Source: Auriscalpium vulgare
Taxonomy: Eukaryota; Basidiomycota; Agaricomycetes; Russulales; Auriscalpiaceae
Assembly (NCBI GenBank): GCA_019915015.1
Contig: JAHBBC010000019.1
Location: 434,001-498,000 of the forward strand
Length of the DNA stretch: 64,000 bases
Direction of reading: 5' to 3'
The notes beneath the pieces are model-generated. The model did not search any database, was not told the origin of the DNA, and saw nothing but the letters and a program-made list of their open reading frames with translations. Both the position numbers and the translations under genes were made by a program. Shown here one piece after another: positions 30,458 to 41,149 of the stretch (the first letter of the stretch is position 1; each line of letters starts with the position of its first letter).

Positions 30458-31030
30458 CTCTTACTATATCACTTCCGACAAGTAACTTTGGTCTTGGATG
30501 TCTAGCAATTGCATCCCAGACAAGCATCACAGGCGCGACTCCCACAAATATTGGACATGCTGCAGCAGTAATATACGCAGGACTATATGCAGTACATACA
30601 GAAAAGAAAACCGACGCTGACAGAAGCACGACCGATACTCCGATAACCCACGCATGCTTCATAGTTCCAGTCGCCCGCCTTGACGGATAGCATCTTGAGT
30701 GAGTCAGATAGGGCATCCTGGTTGTGATTGCTCGATACCAAGATGTCGACAACCTTCTTGAGCTCGTTGGAGGGCCTGTTGGCTGCGAACTTGTCGGCGA
30801 CGGGCGAGCTGGCCTCGTCGGACACGCCTTGGTTGTGGTGGTGCAGGACCTCGCCACCCTGTCAACGAGGCCAGCACCGACATTCGCCGCATGGCAGTGA
30901 TACCCCACACAACCCGCTTGACTGAATAGATACAGTAAGTTAGCAACAGCGACGTCTAGAAATAGAGCTACACACATATTGTCTTCGCGTCTGCCGTCGA
31001 GCCACTTCTGGATATGCGGCAATAGGTCCA
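30420..31030 (-). CDS. Possible small membrane protein, splicing unresolved
   Basis: Not recognised. From ATG at 31029 the minus strand reads DLLPHIQKWLDGRREDN. A helical stretch (DKFAANRPSNELKKVVDILVSSN) follows in a second frame. Near the 3' end two hydrophobic segments (WVIGVSVVLLSASVFFSVCTA and ITAAACPIFVGVAPVMLVW) could be membrane helices. The frame changes cannot be assigned to introns with confidence, so the gene may be decayed. It overlaps the 3' end of the Hsp20-like array by about 40 bp. Confidence 0.28.
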
Positions 31031-31209
31031 TAGGCCCTAGGGCTGCCGGACGGGCTTGTCGGGTCAGGCACGAAGTGCCGCGTGAGGGACTTCAGTTCCG
31101 TGGGTCACCCCAGCAACTGTGAGCCCTTTCTTAGTAGTACTATGTACCTACACAGTAGGGATGGGGGTAGTGCATTTATGAGCGTGTAGTACATCCTGTA
31201 CCTATGATA

Positions 31210-32022
31210 ACTATAGTGATCCACTTGTATACTACAGTCCCGGGGCCCCTCAAACAACATGTACTGTAGTAGTTCCACCAGAATCTGTACGTACTAGAGT
31301 ACATTTGCTGGGTATGATTGTCCCCGGCCCACCAACCAGCATGTACTATAGTAGCTACACCGAACTCCGTATGTACTATAGTACATTTGCTGGACATAAT
31401 TGTCCCCGGGCTCCCAACCGACATGTACTGTAGTAGATACACCGAAATCCGTATGTGCTATAGTACATTTGCTGGACATAATTGTCCCCGGGCTCCCAAC
31501 CGACATGTACTGTAGTAGATACATCGAAATCCGTATGTACTATAGTACATTTGCTGGGCATGATTGTCCCCGGGCTCCCAACCGACATGTACTGTAGTAG
31601 ATACACCGAAATCCGTATGTACTACAGTACATTTGCTGGGAGTGATTGTCCCCAGCCCTTCCCAGTACACTACTAATATAGTGAAGCACGGAATATCCAA
31701 ATATCCCGCATTCTCATTGTGTACTACAGTGGAACACGCATGCGTACTGGAGACGGCTTTCCGGCCGTGTCTGTGTCATTACTGTAGTAGCTTGCATGAG
31801 TGCAGTGTATCCCCCGACACACGGAGTTGAAGGGCTCCGTCACTGGTTAGTTGTGCTACCTGACATTAGGCTCATCCTAGAGCTGTAAGTCAATCTCGGA
31901 GATTGACTATAGTAGATAGTTGTGTAAGTCGATCTCAGAGATTTACCATAGTAGATAGTTGCACACCAACACAAAAGCACAAGTCGTCGTGATTCATTCT
32001 GATTACAGGGCTTCACTATAGT
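31210..32022. repeat. ACTATAGT palindrome array of KDZ element A
   Basis: About twenty copies of the self-complementary octamer ACTATAGT, or the variants ACTACAGT and ACTGTAGT, lie at intervals of roughly 20-60 bp. In the middle (about 31225-31660) they are organised in an 82-bp tandem unit, about five copies, with two octamers per unit and a spacer GCTGG(G/A)CATAATTGTCCCC. The array starts 60 bp after the transposase stop and runs to the element end. Apparent ORFs here come from the repeat. These may be transposase-binding subterminal repeats. Confidence 0.85.
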
Positions 32023-32081
32023 ACACACAATCCCGCCACGTAGATACCAAGGTCTATATGCACACAACATAGGCGCAGCAG

Positions 32082-35000
32082 TTAGTCGTCATCCGACTCC
32101 GAGGCACTATCCGACTCCGTATTGCTGTCCCCAGATGACGATGACGCCTCGGACTCGCTGTCACTGCCACCTCCCAAGTTGTCTTCCTCGCGCGACACAC
32201 CATCTCCCGCATTAATGGACATATCCTGCGAAGGCGACGCCGCCTCTGTCGAGTGGCTCAACTCGCCGGCGGCGGCGGCGGCGTCGCCCTCGGGCCACTC
32301 AACAGACAGGTTGTGTGCAGCCAAGGCTTTAGACCAGAGCGCCTGATACGAGGCTGCCAACCCGTTGTACATGGCAGCGTGTCGCTCCGCATACGCCTTC
32401 AACCCGTCGTGGATGTCTACCGGTGCATCGGGGCGACGTTCAGCCTGGCTGAGCCACCAGCGCGCTTTGTGCTGCAGAAACCGCACGGAGTGCGGCATCT
32501 CCTCTTGAAGGAGTTGAATTTCTTCTTCCCAGCGACGAACTCGCGCCCGAGCCTTCGCCCAGTCTACTCGTAAGGCTTCCGGCGAGGTTAGTTAGCTATT
32601 GACACCAGCGACAATAAATGAAGACATACTTTCATGCACCTCCTCCTCTGACATGTCCTCCGGCTGCCCTGGAATGTCGCGCGCGTCATGCGGCATCGCC
32701 CGCCATATCCAAGACATCTCTTGATGCCCCTCTCCAGCTTGCGGCTGCTCCTCGCGCGGTGGACGTAAGTGTTCATCTTTGAGCTCGAGCAGGCGACGAG
32801 CCCACGGGCCATCGGGCCAGATGATGACCAGCGCATCGTACACACCGCGATACGTCCTCGCGTGCTTGTTAATCCGGTCTTGTAGCTTGCTGATTTGGGC
32901 GCGCGCACGTGTGTTTGCCGACTGGCCGGGACCGTCAACAAAGACATGCTTGTAGTGTATCTGCGCCGTACGAACACGGATTTGGCGACGGAGGTTGTGG
33001 AGGGAGTCCTCTGCTTGGGCAACACGAAGGCGACGATACTTGTCGTCAAGGCCTGCCGTGAAGCCCTGCGCCCACATTGCTGGTGGGATAGCGGAAGGTA
33101 AATACAGCGGCTCCTCCTCGATCTTCGGTGTGTTGCCATCTGCAGATTCCATCGCGGCCGCCGCTCTCCCCCGTCTCCGCCGCGAGCGCCTTGGCACGGT
33201 CGCCGGGACAGGCACGCCCGGCAGTCCCGGCGGGACTGGTTGGGTAGGAGACGTCGACAACGTTGCAACAGGAATGATGGGGGCTATGCATCACGCATGA
33301 GTACTGCTGACGGGACGCAGACATTGGGCAACACACCTGAAGGACCGTGCACAGCGCCCGGAGCAGGTTCGACACCACTCACCACCGGACGAGGACCGCC
33401 CGAAGATTCCGCGGCTGCCAGAGCTGCCAAGTGGGCCGCGACGGCGGGCATGTATATCCTTTGGATGGTTTGCCATGCGCGGACTCGATGCTGAAGAGAA
33501 TTCTGCTTCTCCTGCAATGCGAGCCTGCCCGCAGGTGTCTTGCTTTCACTATCCTTAGCTTGCACGCGAAGCGCTTGTCTGACGTGGACAACATCAGGAT
33601 CACCGTGTGCAAATGAATTGTCAAACTTACTGATGCTCTTCGAGCTCGAATCCAAGGCTGAGAAAGACGCTGGCTGACATCTCGTGAAGGGACATGATGC
33701 CGCGATTGAGATCGGCGGTCTCCTCTTGCGCGAGTTCCAGTCGGATATCGGCCAGCGTTGACACTATAGTATATGTCAGTTCCGCAGCCACAACCACTGC
33801 GAGATATTGACTTACCTGCAACCGGCTCATCGTAGGGGTTCGTGCGCGTGTGGTCGGCATCCCATGCCAGGATCATAGCCTCCCAACGCTGGCAAATGGC
33901 GTCGGGAATTGTTGCGTTGGTCTTCTCGAGGATATCCTTCTGCTGTGCTAACGCCGGTACAGCCTCGTTCAGGGCGCGCAAGAGAAGCTTTCCTGATGAC
34001 ACAGAATTAGCCCCACATGCCGCAATCAATATCAAGATGTGAGCGTACCGAGTGATATGGTCTTCCGCCAATTGATTGCGCCGAAAAAATCATCGAGACC
34101 CTCATGACGAGAGCCCGGCGCCATTTCACGCGTACTCAACGCGGAACCATTGGTGTCGGCCCAACCGGCCTCTATACCCTCCCCACAGGTCCGACCCACG
34201 CCCTCCGTTTTATTCAAGTCAAACTCGACCTGACATTCCATGCCATGGGAGAGCAGATGGAATTTCGGGACGACGAACACGAAGGTGACCTCGTTCGTGT
34301 CCACACGGAGTTCGGGCGGGTATTGAGGCAGCCGTCTATCAAAGTTGATCCCAAACTGGCACGAGATGTCGTAGGATAGCACGATTTTTTTGATACCAGC
34401 GGCTGTGTGTGCGATGGTTGATAGGAGGACGTAATCCATGTTGCAAAATCTGCAATTAGGCTCGATCAGACGACCAGGGAGCAGTATTGAAAGCTCACCG
34501 TTCCCCGCGCTGCAGATCACCAAGGCAGCTCTTACGGTAAAAGCAGTGGGGTGCGCAAATCACAGCGCCCACACCATTGACGGCGAAGCACTTCTGGGCC
34601 GGTTTATTTGCGTGGTCAAGGGCAGCGAATGACGACTGGCAGTGTTTGATCTAGACGGTGTGAGCGCTGGCATATCGCACAAGCGAAAATCAGAACGAAC
34701 CTCTTCTTGGTCAATATACTTGCCAATGAGATCGTAATATGGCGCCTCCTCGACAAAATATGCCCATCCCGGGGCGAGTTCGATGTCGGCCAGGCCGCGA
34801 TTCTTGAGTTTCAGCTTGAAATTGGCGTCCATCGCAAGAAGAAGAGCGTACTTCCAACTGAGATTCATTAGCTATCTCGCAGATGTCCTTGAATACGTGA
34901 AACTCACTGTTGATCGCTCGGAGTGTTTTCCCAATCCTCTGGGATATTGCGGCCCGGGTTTGGACATGCCGGGCACTCGACCACTAGTTCCCCGATGGCT

Positions 35001-36180
35001 GTCTCGGTGATACCCCGGGATTGTGTCCACGGCCGCCGCGCTTGGCCATACGAACGTTGCGGAAGCAACGCATAACCCGGATGAAGTCCCTATAATGGTT
35101 CTATGCGGCGCTCGGTAAGCAACGTGTCTTCCAGGATACCAAGAGCTTACCTTCGGCGAATCGAGACCCGTCCCATCGGTGATGCGCGCGATTCCATGCC
35201 AGAAATCGTAGGCATTCATCTTGCCTTGGAGAGTCAGAGCATGGAACAGCTCACATGTTCTCAAGGTGACCACGGTCCGCGGACGTTTCACGATGGCCGG
35301 CCACCAGCGAGCGCGGAGGACTTGGACATACGTCCGCGACGTCTGGATTTCACCACAGTCGCAGAATCGGACGGCCACCCTGTGAACACCGCTCGTGTCG
35401 ATCACCGTGAGGGTTGTCGATGTGGTGCGAGGGTTGGGGCAGACAAGGCTGTCGTGTCCGGGCTGAACACAGAGGCCAGCGTCGAGGAGGGAATGTCGTT
35501 CGAAAAAACTGCCATTCCATCTCTGAAATAATGTGTCAGAAACTTGCGTGTGGTATGAACGAAGCAAGCATGCGAACCTGTACTCTATGAAGTGGCTCTC
35601 GCTCGTGAGCAGCACAGAGGCATCCGTCACACAGCAGCGGCGACCCAACACAATCGATGCATCTTGACGTCCACTCGTTCTCGCACTCACAGCACTCCAC
35701 TATATCTTGATAGTCGCCTTTTCCGTCGTGCCGGATGAGTTCGCTGAGGTACACGTCGCGTAGAGGAGCCCATTCGGTGAGCAAATCCACCTTAAATAAG
35801 ATCAGCACAAAGCTGCAGTTAGTGTAGTTATAGACGCACTCTGTTCTTCTTCCGGCGCGCGGGCCCATGTCGACGACGTTTGCGCGAATGATGCACGAGA
35901 TCGCCGATGTAAACATCGGTGTTTTCAGGCGCCTCGTCTGGCATAGGCAGCTGTTCATGTAGCGGATCGCCATTTTCGTCTTCAGGACTCTGGGCCGGCG
36001 CGCTGGGGAAGATGTGTGCGTAATGTGGTGGTTTGTGGAATTCGGGAGTCTGGCGAGCTGAGTGGGAACCACGATATTCGTATGGCTCGTCACCGATGCC
36101 GACGGAGTCACCACCCGGTCAAGTTGCATGGGAGTGACTTGCACACCCCGGGTGCCTGCGCCTTTGCGCTTGCGGACCAT
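32082..36180 (-). pseudogene. KDZ transposase A, two frame breaks
   Basis: Read from ATG 36180 (VRKRKGAGTRG). A CxC2-type zinc region follows (ECCECENEWTSRCIDC; LCDGCLCAAHEREPLHRVQ; RFCDCGEIQTSR), then a conserved KDZ helical block (LFHALTLQGKMNAYDFWHGIARITDGTG). The catalytic core has Asp in LAMDANFKLKLK, Asp in VLSYDISCQF, and the EGVGRTCGEGIEAGWAD segment carrying the acidic residue. C-terminal coiled-coil and acidic-Ser tails follow (GGGSDSESEASSSS). More than ten GT-AG introns are needed. Breaks are inferred near 36025 and at about 35010, where one base is missing relative to element B. The homologous core at 34500-34100 is intact. Confidence 0.75.
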
Positions 36181-36726
36181 GGTAATGGGCGGGAGATGCG
36201 GAGGAGGATTGGATACGGTATGATAGAATAGGACAGTGACAGTAAGGAGCCCGTTGATACGCAGAGTCAAGCGCACGTGCAACGGGCGGCTCCGGGCCGA
36301 CGACTAGCTCTGGGGGTGCAACATCGTCGTTTTAATGCTAGAAATCTCTCCAGCACACTCTGCAAAGAGAATATAAGACTACCTGAAGTGGCCTCATGAG
36401 CTGCGCTCGATGATGAATGCTGAAATAAAGGGTCACACTGTCCGTCACTCCATGAGCGTATCATATCGTATCTGGCACTGTCCGTCACTCCGTGACTTAG
36501 ACCTCATAACGATGCAGAGAGGGAGAGGGATAGTATTACACCAAAGGTATGAGAACTGAATGTCAGAAGGAAGATAGCATCAATACGCTGCGCATAAGCA
36601 GGAGGGCTATCTATACAATGTTGGTTACCATCCCGCCGAATGATCTCAAAGGAACCGTGCCACGGCACAGTCAAATGTCCGTGACAAAGAGGACAACAAC
36701 CATGTGATTTGATGGACGCGAGACCG

Positions 36727-37518
36727 TCAGAAGCCGTAGAGCACGCGGAAGTGCCTCTTCTTGACACTGCAAATGGGACACAGTATCAGGGAAGATGACC
36801 TCAGGCTTGCGCAGGCGACACGGTAACGAGGCTTACCGACATCCTGTGAAGATAAGGGTGCGCGAATTTGCTGTCCAATCGACAGCGGCCGGCCCCTGAC
36901 TCCATAGCTCAATCTGTTGATGGAGTCCAGCAATAATCCGGCGGTGTGTATGCATGCGGCGAGTCTGAGCCAGTGGAACATCTATCGGGGACGACAGGTG
37001 CTCCCTCGCAGCTGCCAGATGCTCGTCCAAGAGCTGCTGGGCATGGGCAAGATAGAGGTTTCGATATTCCATGTCGGTGCGACGCAGTTCTCCAAATTGC
37101 TCGCAGGACTCTCGAACCTCTTGCTCATCCAAATGCATGAGGAGCGTGCGCTCTGGGTCGCGCATACGATTCGCATAAGCGAGAGTGTCTGTATAACAAC
37201 TGGATAGCAGTGCACTGGTTGGCTAGGCGGCGAGCGATACGTGTTGCAGCCAGACGCACCTCTCTGGATGCATTGCTTTCTCCTTCTCCTCTCGCACTCT
37301 CTTAGCACGGGCATATTTCGAGATCCTCCGGCTGCCGACCGCACGCTTGGCAGCTACATGTTTGCGCTGGTAATTCCGTCTATCGTCCGCGTGGCTGAAG
37401 GCAATCAGTCGACTGGGCGAAGCAGCTCATGCACACGTACTAACCCTGAGTAATAGGTGGGCTTATCCCCCTGCGGCAGGTCCGGTATGGCCAAGGCTGC
37501 AGACGTGGAGGTTGGCAT
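36727..37518 (-). CDS. KDZ-linked accessory protein, element A copy
   Basis: Not recognised. Four exons start at ATG 37518 (PTSTSAALAIPDLPQGDKPTYYSG). They continue with a basic block (RRNYQRKHVAAKRAVGSRRISKYARAKRVREEKEK), then coiled-coil (DPERTLLMHLDEQEVRESCEQF; RNLYLAHAQQLLDEHLAAAREHLSSPIDV), and end LIFTGCR joined to VKKRHFRVLYGF. The same exon layout and sequence landmarks occur in element B at 51615-52419, again directly upstream of a KDZ transposase on the same strand. Linkage in both elements implies a role in transposition, perhaps end binding through the basic block. Confidence 0.65.
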
Positions 37519-39726
37519 CTGAGGACAGAGGATGGATGTGGAGACGATAATGTGGTTCGGTGCAAGGCATGTGCAGATAGCCCAGATGACGCGTCTACAC
37601 ACTTACAGCATCCCCATATATGCACGGCTCAGGCTTGCACTTGTTACAATCCACCCGGTGATACGCTATCACCCGGGACGGACCCTAGCGGGGCGTGCGG
37701 CGAGTGCCTCACAGGACAACAACCACCAACACTGCCTCCTATACGTCGCGATCCAGACCGGGTGACTTGACTTGCAGAGTGGGAAGGTGTTCGTGTCGCT
37801 GTCGCGCTTCGCGCCCTCCCGCGGTCGTGCGGGGCCACCTCCTACCGCCTAAACACCAAACTAAACACTCACCTGCCTGGGGATGCCCTCTACGGGATCC
37901 GCCTCCGAGTGCTTCGCACCCGTGTGCGAAGCGTCCGCCTATGGGCCGTCGCGCCCCCTCATCAGGAAATGAGGGTAACGATATAGTTCCGAGCCTTTCC
38001 TGTAGCACCTGTAGGACTGCATAGACTATATATCTGGCCTCGATCTATGTAGTACGCACATGCATATCGTCTGATAGCCGACCGGCTTGGCAGCTACGGA
38101 ATCTATCCCGAAGTGTCAGCTCGACCGGCCCTAAGCCAGCGCGTGACTGCCAGCGAAGCATGTTCAACTTTCCTCCGTCTGTCCTCCGTCGTCCCTTCCT
38201 CTGTCCTCATCATCCCCTCGTCCTCCCTTCTCGTTTGCCCATATCTCTGTCCTTCTCGCAGGCGTATCAACTCCTTTCTATGGGACCTTTTCAATGAAAT
38301 GACCCCGGAAATGAGATGAACATTGAATAAGGTGTGTCTAATCTCCTTTGGCGATTGCCAGCGTGCTTATTCGTGGGCTCAGCATGGTTGCACGACGAGG
38401 ACGCAGTAGCCTCTGCGCATACAGCCTGGCAGGTTTGTCTTCTCGCCAGCATTGTTCCAGCACAGCATGCTCTCGCCTCGCACCCACATCGGCGCTCTTG
38501 CCCTCGGCGCCTCGCCAGCCATGAAGTCCGCTGCCGACCTTCACCTCCACCTGACAGGCCGCAGCTCATGCATGATATACAAGGTCCGCTCAGTCTATCT
38601 TGTGATCAGAGTCTCACCATCCCGAACCGTTGCTCAATGCCAACTCGATGCATTGCGCACAAGTGTGCCCCTGTTTGATATGTTTTTTTCTTGTCCCCAG
38701 GAAGTGCCAGAACACTCAGCGCAAGCATACGCTGTCCTCCGCGCACACGCTCAGAGCTGGGCAGTGAGCGATTTATATTCGTCTGCGCGGGCTGCCCGCA
38801 ACGCTCAGGTGCGCGTGAAGAACGGATATGGTTCTATGTACTCGTAGCATACTCGTAGCAGACGCAGCTGTCACGAAATATATTTGATTCTCTGCGATGT
38901 CTGCAGCTGTGTGCGCCGTGCGGTAGAGCGTGGGCTGTGGCCCAAGCTTGCTAACTTACATCCCATCTATGCTGAACTATGTAGAAACAGTGGAATCTTC
39001 CACGCGCTATGCTGCACTATAAAGTTGGGGGGTGTCAACAGCGCTATGGCAACTATATTGGCTACAGAGTGCTATATAGTGATTGACCGGTTTCCTGATG
39101 CTCTTGCCTGTCCGCCTGCCTACCTGTTCCCACATCGGTGGGGTCCTGCCTTCCTAAGTCTGCCTAGTAATGCACGTCGTTGCATTAGCCTCCTAGAGCT
39201 TCGCGATCGTTTGCGAAGCTGCCGCCGTGGGTCGTCGTGACCCTTCCTCCTGTCTGCCGTCCTTCCTGTACCCTCGCGGTGGGGCTCCTATCTTCCTGAT
39301 GCTGGTAGCGCCTCAGGCTACAGTTTCTGTGAGGTAAAGGGTGTGGGTGGCTGACGCCGCCCACAAGTTGATTGGGTTGCTACGTCTCGCGCAGCTCCTT
39401 AAGTAGTGTCGCTACCTACATCGCTAAGCCCTCCCGATCTAGCCCGTTCCGGTGATCCGTTCCGTCGCCAGTCCCGGTTGCTCCTGGGTCGCCGGACCAC
39501 GTTCCCATCACCCACGCTCCCGCGACCCTGCACCTCGCATGCTGCTTCCCCGTCTCGCAACGTCTCGCTACACGCTTGCCCGCGGCCTGAACCTATCATT
39601 TCTCCCCCCAACTGAAACTGCAACTGTCCCCAGTTGCCAGGAACCGCGTGGAAACGTCATATAAGGGCTCGCAACCTTTCGCAATAACATCGCTTGTAGC
39701 ATCCCTTTGCCGATTTCTGTCCCGCG
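37519..39726. other. Gene-poor flank with hairpins
   Basis: About 2.2 kb with no supported gene. Two related hairpins, GTGCTTCGCAC...GTGCGAAGC near 37908-37931 and GAGCTTCGC...GCGAAGCT near 39198-39222, are each followed by GGG(C/T)CGTCG. A palindrome CCCGGTGATA..TATCACCCGGG lies near 37654-37677. An Inr/TATA promoter region (TATAA at 39660) precedes the interrupted gene at 39727. A short motif shared with the gypsy relic lies at 39599-39637. Confidence 0.45.
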
Positions 39727-39831
39727 ATGTCCCTCCCCGCCGCTTCTGCCACCGCTGACAACCTTGACCTCCTCAGCCTGTTGACGCAGGCCCCCTTCGC
39801 TGGTTTTGACCTTGGGGATGCCGAACGGGAG
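39727..39831 (+). pseudogene. 5' exon of a gene interrupted by KDZ element B
   Basis: ATG 39727 opens SLPAASATADNLDLLSLLTQAPFAGFDLGDAERE, then the frame meets a stop two codons into the insertion. The last ten bases (CGAACGGGAG) are repeated at 57688, where the frame resumes as EREVTLRLEWVDKVNQLV. A TATAA at 39660-39664, 67 bp upstream, is the likely promoter. The downstream part is listed at 57688-58952. Confidence 0.6.
39822..39831 (+). repeat. Target-site duplication of KDZ element B, left copy
   Basis: CGAACGGGAG, repeated exactly at 57688-57697. The repeats lie at the two broken edges of one reading frame. Confidence 0.7.
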
Positions 39832-39915
39832 CCGTAGGCCCTAGTTTATTCACTAACTCCCTACAACAGCAGGCCACCCTATGTACTTGTTGCAGACACG
39901 TAGTGATGTTAATAC

Positions 39916-40192
39916 ACTATAGTGAATCCATCGTGTACTATAGTACTCCCACAGTACAGGGAGGTCAAGGTAGCGGTAAATTACAATGCACTATAGTGTA
40001 TCCTCGAGTGTTTACTATAGTTGATATGTCCGACGCGAAATAGCGGTAACTTTGCAAAGCACTATAGTGTATCCTCGAGTGTTTACTGTAGTTGAATGTC
40101 CCATGCGTACTACAGTCGAATGTCTCCCCTGTATACTATGGTTTATCTGTGCCAAGTACTACAGTATGATCTCACCACCTATGCACTGTAGT
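39916..40192. repeat. ACTATAGT palindrome array, left end of KDZ element B
   Basis: About nine octamers of the ACTATAGT/ACTACAGT/ACTGTAGT class in 280 bp. They include two copies of a longer unit, CACTATAGTGTATCCTCGAG, followed by TGTTTACT(A/G)TAGTTG. The array lies within the left terminal 360 bp of the element. Confidence 0.8.
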
Positions 40193-40497
40193 GCATCTGG
40201 ATTGCGCTATTCACCCTGGCGCCGATTGTTTCTATTATTTTCTTTGATTCAGTCATAATGTAGGTACACAGGACAACAACGGCTACTACGAGCTACGCTA
40301 CGGTCAAATACATCATAGATCTCACAGACAGAGCACGGAGGCGTCAAACCAACACGATACGGGCGCGGGACACGGCAAGAATACAGAATAAATTGTACAG
40401 AAATCTTCAGAAATCTTCGGGCGTGCGTGGTCGACTGGCGCGCTGAGTCCGCCGGCGTGCATGATGCACCTAAACCTTCACCCTATTGCCCTCGTTG

Positions 40498-41113
40498 TTA
40501 GTCCACGCCACCGGCCAAGAAAGCGGCCGCGTACCTCTTTTGAGCGGGCCCTGCGGCGTCACCATCAACCACTCGCTTTTCTCCATGGGGCAGGCTTTTG
40601 ACGATCTGCTGGAGCACCCAGTCGATGTCCTCGAGGGCCGAGAGGAGCTCGTTCTTGTCCCTGTCAACCCTGGCCATCTTCGTCCACCACAGGATACACA
40701 TCATGACGAGCGCGAACCCGTTCTTACCACCCCTGCGCAGCGCCGTCCACTCCTCGTCGTTGTGTTCCTCACGTGGCAGCGGCCACGTTTGCTTGTGTGG
40801 GTCGACCCTCCATGGGGGCTGCATAGCCAGCCACCAGGCACGCCACTGCCTCCCATACTTCTGTACGTTGCCGATTGCGGGTATTTGATCCAGCTTCCGG
40901 CCGCCCTTCATCCAGGTGTGGACCTCCCCCGGCCGCACGCGCCTGTCCACGATGAGCCAGTGCGCAGGGTCCTGTACCATTTCATGTCAGCTTCGGTGCC
41001 CATCCGACATTCAATGCACTGACCTTGGGATCCACGTCGCCGATGTAAGCTTCGATCAAGAGCCAATTCTTCAAGGCCCTACCCCACTCAGGCTCGTCGA
41101 TGAGACATGTTGA
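40498..41113 (-). pseudogene. C-terminal part of a split conserved basidiomycete gene
   Basis: The minus strand encodes LIDEPEWGRALKNWLLIEAYIGDVDPK, an intron, then DPAHWLIVDRRVRPGEVHTW, GRQWRAWWLAMQPPWR, GKNGFALVMMCILWWTKMA and LSALEDIDWVLQQIV, ending GVD at 40498. This tryptophan-rich block is the usual C-terminus of a family of unknown function widespread in Agaricomycetes, here recalled by pattern. No start codon precedes it. The matching N-terminal part with PKWIQDTYALLHG lies 5 kb away on the same strand at 46.1-48.6 kb, with AT-rich satellite between them. It is best read as one gene split by insertion. Confidence 0.6.
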
Positions 41114-41149
41114 AGAGAGCCGTTGCTACGCACGGCAGGCGATTCCATC

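Larger units (their letters stand above)
31114..37518 (-). mobile_element. KDZ DNA transposon A
   Basis: Minus-strand element. From 5' to 3' it has an accessory gene (37518-36727), the KDZ transposase (36180-32082), then a palindrome array (32022-31210). The transposase-side end begins CAACTGTG at 31114, the same octamer that abuts the target duplication of element B. The other end is not resolved and may lie beyond 37518, perhaps near 38.05 kb. No target duplication could be identified. KDZ (Kyakuja-Dileera-Zisupton) transposons are abundant in basidiomycetes. Confidence 0.7.

Noticed and set aside
31210..31660. Several overlapping short ORFs on both strands spaced exactly 82 bp apart
   Set aside because: They are copies of one another created by the 82-bp tandem repeat, with no protein-like composition.
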